Origin: Pseudobdellovibrionaceae bacterium
GTDB lineage: Bacteria > Bdellovibrionota > Bdellovibrionia > Bdellovibrionales > UBA1609
DNA length: 64,000 nucleotides
Assembly: GCA_023898385.1 (NCBI GenBank)
Contig: CP060220.1
Location: 2,046,001 to 2,110,000, forward strand
Direction of reading: 5' to 3'
The position numbers and the translations under genes were made by a program. Below are positions 61,770-64,000 of the stretch, piece after piece. The notes beneath the pieces were generated by a model, which saw nothing but the letters and a program-made list of their open reading frames with translations, was not told the origin of the DNA and did not search any database. Every line of letters begins with the position of its first letter. Within the stretch, counting starts at the first letter, position 1.

Positions 61770-62303
61770 TTATAGCTGGCCAATGCGCACAAGGAAAGCT
61801 TGTATTTTTCTTTTGTTCTCAGGAAGAAGGCTCACGAAGTGCAACTCAGCCATATGATCACCGCCAACTGGCGCCTCTACTGTATCATTTTCATCTTCTG
61901 ATTGATCCCCATCCTCTGGGCCCGGTTGTGGAGCTTGGGCCGTTGACGATGAACGACCCTGGCTGTCAGTCTCGGCTTCCGTTTCCGCTGGTTCCTCTGA
62001 CATATTAGCCGTAAGGGGGTCAAAATTCCCTGATTTGGCACCTCCGGAGTAACGGATGTAGACTTTCACAACTTTTACCGCCTCGACGATTTCCAAGTTG
62101 AATACGGGAATTCGAAATCGGATTTCAAAAATTTGCCCCACCCTTAAGGTGGCCTCTGGCAGTTTAATCAAACAGCCACGCACAGCTAAATGGGGAATAG
62201 ACACAGACTGAGGACCCTTATCGCCAATGAGCACAGCCTCGATGGGATATGGCGCCACCTTTTTCACAACAACATTAGATTTCTTTTTCTTGCCCCAAAT
62301 CAT
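61770..62303 (-). CDS. PilZ-like domain protein with acidic insert
   Basis: 177 residues. A beta-rich domain with VSIPHLAVRGCLIKLPEATL and RVGQIFEIRFRIPVF resembles a PilZ domain, but the RxxxR c-di-GMP motif is not clear. A long Glu/Ser/Ala-rich insert (about 105-150) precedes a short C-terminal segment (MAELHFVSLLPENKRKIQAF). If it binds c-di-GMP, it would link the adjacent response regulator to the nucleotide; this is inference. It overlaps the response-regulator gene by 29 bases. Confidence 0.55.
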   Translation of the reverse strand: MIWGKKKKSNVVVKKVAPYPIEAVLIGDKGPQSVSIPHLAVRGCLIKLPEATLRVGQIFEIRFRIPVFNLEIVEAVKVVKVYIRYSGGAKSGNFDPLTANMSEEPAETEAETDSQGRSSSTAQAPQPGPEDGDQSEDENDTVEAPVGGDHMAELHFVSLLPENKRKIQAFLVRIGQL

Positions 62304-62652
62304 TAACCAATTCCTCCGCCCGATCCATCACTTGAAAAATATCATCAAAAGGCTTCGAGATGAATAGATCGGCGCCAATAGACCTTGCCTTTTCCACATC
62401 GTATTTTCCCGTGTAGGCTGAAATCAAAACCACTTTTCCGGTTTTTTTGTCGCCTAACTCTTTTAATACCTGTGGGCCATTCAGCCCAGGCATCAACACG
62501 TCTAAAAACACCAAGTCTGGACTCTCGTTGATCCACTTCTCTAAGCCTGAAAGCCCCTCTTCAGCCAGCGACACTGTGTGCCCCCGCGATCGGGCCACCC
62601 TTTCTAAAGTCAGCCTAACTAGCGGCTCATCATCAATTATAAGTACCTTCAT
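62275..62652 (-). CDS. CheY-like single-domain response regulator
   Basis: 125-residue receiver: VLIIDDEPLVRLT, phospho-acceptor Asp in LVFLDVLMPGLNGP, and LISAYTGKYDVEKA plus FISKPFDD. No output domain. It is encoded 19 bases after the histidine kinase gene, its likely partner, and overlaps the PilZ-like gene. Confidence 0.92.
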   Translation of the reverse strand: MKVLIIDDEPLVRLTLERVARSRGHTVSLAEEGLSGLEKWINESPDLVFLDVLMPGLNGPQVLKELGDKKTGKVVLISAYTGKYDVEKARSIGADLFISKPFDDIFQVMDRAEELVNDLGQEKEI

Positions 62653-62671
62653 GCTTTATTAAGGATAGGGC

Positions 62672-64000
62672 TCAGCTTTTCAGGTGGTCAAGTGGAAGGC
62701 GGACGTAAAAAACAGATCCCTTACCGAGTTCACTGGATACCCTGATTTGGCCACCAAACTTTTCTACCACACTGCGACTTATGGCAAGCCCCAGCCCCGT
62801 TCCCTCACCTTCTTGCTTTGTCGTAAAAAACGAATCAAATATCCGATCTTTTATGTCGTCGGGAATGCCCTTTCCGGTATCACTGACAGCCAACTCCACC
62901 CAGTCCCCTTCGGCATGCTTACCGACGATTGTTTTGACTCCGATGGTTCCCTGATCTCCCATAGCCTGGCACGCGTTGGTAACCAAATTAAACACCACCT
63001 GCTGCAGCATCTGAGGCTCAACTTGAATATCGTTGGCCTCATCGGTCAAAGTGACTTCAATATTGTATCCCCGCATTGCCGTTTTCAAAAGCGGCAGTGT
63101 CTTTCTTACAACATCGTTAAGAGAAACCCTTGTGCGAGCAGCACTTCCACTTTTTGAAAACTCCAACAGGTTTCGAATAATACCCTGGCAACGGGCTGCT
63201 GCAGTTTCCACTTCTTTAAGATCACCGTAAGCCACTCTGTCTTGATCCACTTGGGCCAAAAGAATTTGTGCCAAAGATCTGATGCCGGTTAATGGGTTGT
63301 TCAGTTCATGGGCAATGTTTCCTGCAAGATGGCCTATGGCTGCCATCTTTTCATTTTGTATCATCATGCTTTGCAGTGTTTGAGACTGTGTTATGTTTTC
63401 GTAGTAATTGACCACTGTTGTGGGGTGCCGCTCATGGTTTAAACGAATGGGATAAGAGTGCACTTCAAATATTTGGTCATGACGACGCACCTCAGAGGTT
63501 TGAGGCTGGTTGCTTTCAATCACATCTGACACCGGGCAGCCGTCACAGACTTCGTTGCTCTGATCAAATCCCTTATGGCATTTTGCTGGAGGCACTGGTT
63601 CTCCGAAGGCCTTATTTGAACGCAGTAAATTATAGTCCAGGTCCATAATGGCAACAGGGTCTTGGATACTGTCAAACGTTCGTTCCCAAGTAATGGAGGC
63701 CTGCTTTAACTCATACTCCAACATGATTCGGTCCAACGCCACGCTGAGTGGTTGCAATCTCTCGCCAATATAAGACACAAATTCATCTTGTTCCGATGGC
63801 GCTAGCGAGTGCTCAACATACAAAATAGCTGTCAACTTTGAGGCCCTGTCTGTCGATGTTTCATTGGGCTTGCGCCAGACAAGAGGCACTGAAACCACTT
63901 TTGCAAAAGGGCGGCTTAATTCGTTAGCCAACTTTTTCTTGGCCTCAATGTCATCAAGAACCAATCTTGACGTCTGAGGCACCTCAATACTTAAGTTCTT
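62672..64000 (-). CDS. Hybrid-free sensor histidine kinase (partial, continues past the window)
   Basis: The 3' portion of a kinase gene. The frame is open to the window edge, so the N-terminus lies outside; a GTG at 63982 is possible but unlikely to be the start. A GAF-like segment is followed by a PAS-like domain (TWERTFDSIQDPVAIMDLDY, YYENITQSQTLQSMM), the phospho-acceptor box GNIAHELNNPLTGI, and an ATPase domain with NLVTNACQAM, DTGKGIP and GTGLGLAIS. It contains a CDGCPVSD cysteine cluster. It probably phosphorylates the downstream CheY-like regulator. Confidence 0.9.
   Translation of the reverse strand, partial: KNLSIEVPQTSRLVLDDIEAKKKLANELSRPFAKVVSVPLVWRKPNETSTDRASKLTAILYVEHSLAPSEQDEFVSYIGERLQPLSVALDRIMLEYELKQASITWERTFDSIQDPVAIMDLDYNLLRSNKAFGEPVPPAKCHKGFDQSNEVCDGCPVSDVIESNQPQTSEVRRHDQIFEVHSYPIRLNHERHPTTVVNYYENITQSQTLQSMMIQNEKMAAIGHLAGNIAHELNNPLTGIRSLAQILLAQVDQDRVAYGDLKEVETAAARCQGIIRNLLEFSKSGSAARTRVSLNDVVRKTLPLLKTAMRGYNIEVTLTDEANDIQVEPQMLQQVVFNLVTNACQAMGDQGTIGVKTIVGKHAEGDWVELAVSDTGKGIPDDIKDRIFDSFFTTKQEGEGTGLGLAISRSVVEKFGGQIRVSSELGKGSVFYVRLPLDHLKS

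Noticed and set aside
1..64000. tRNA, rRNA, tmRNA and riboswitch search by eye
   Set aside because: No T-loop pattern, rRNA core or aptamer was recognised in any of the larger gaps; a covariance-model search would be decisive.

Overview
The window looks like a chromosomal segment of a Bdellovibrionota (Bdellovibrio-like) bacterium. This rests on gene content, not on a search: a Gram-negative envelope set (Pal, a CpoB-like protein, many lipoproteins, a murein transglycosylase, PBP4), MotAB, a meso-DAP-type MurE, tightly packed operons, several lineage-specific coiled-coil or HAMP proteins, and mid-range GC. No rRNA, tRNA, CRISPR array or complete insertion sequence was seen.

Layout. 0-1.5 kb: a type IV pilin/pseudopilin-like gene flanked by inverted copies of a 28-bp repeat. 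1.5-17.6 kb (minus strand): the division/cell-wall (dcw) cluster in the order mraZ, rsmH, ftsL, ftsI, a ZIP-like/cyclic-nucleotide-domain gene split by a frameshift, murE, murF, mraY, murD, an FkbM methyltransferase, ftsW, murG, murC, murB. The promoter at 17.6 kb carries five AGTGG boxes about 10 bp apart, fitting MraZ autoregulation. ftsQ, ftsA and ftsZ are not in the window.

17.7-26 kb: a zinc-ribbon membrane protein, thymidine kinase, hypoxanthine phosphoribosyltransferase, a MltD-like transglycosylase with PBP4 (murein remodelling), a receiver-GGDEF protein, a signal peptidase II fused to a HAMP module, and a DnaQ-like exonuclease with a WYL-like tail. 26-35.6 kb: an RND transporter, motAB with a probable sigma-28 promoter, DsbD, two unknown genes and an RluB/RsuA-type pseudouridine synthase.

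35.6-37.0 kb: a two-gene nucleotidyltransferase / winged-helix module bounded by perfect 38-bp direct repeats. It has a palindromic operator and a near-leaderless promoter. It is the best candidate for an acquired toxin-antitoxin or abortive-infection-like system. 37-48.8 kb: a MATE exporter, a hexapeptide acyltransferase, and an accessory envelope region with two giant lipoproteins sharing the same leader (one with a consensus sigma-28 promoter), a beta-propeller lipoprotein, an outer-membrane barrel and two decayed coding remnants. 48.8-55 kb: a HAMP protein and the operon pal / DUF4398-like / cpoB-like / tsaD / rsmA / smpB / nhaC. 55-64 kb: an SSB without an acidic tail, a Cys/Met-metabolism PLP enzyme, a DUF2802-like protein, a 50-bp inverted repeat next to a further 28-bp repeat copy, and the operon histidine kinase / response regulator / PilZ-like / rsmD / coaD / aminotransferase, which runs off the right edge.
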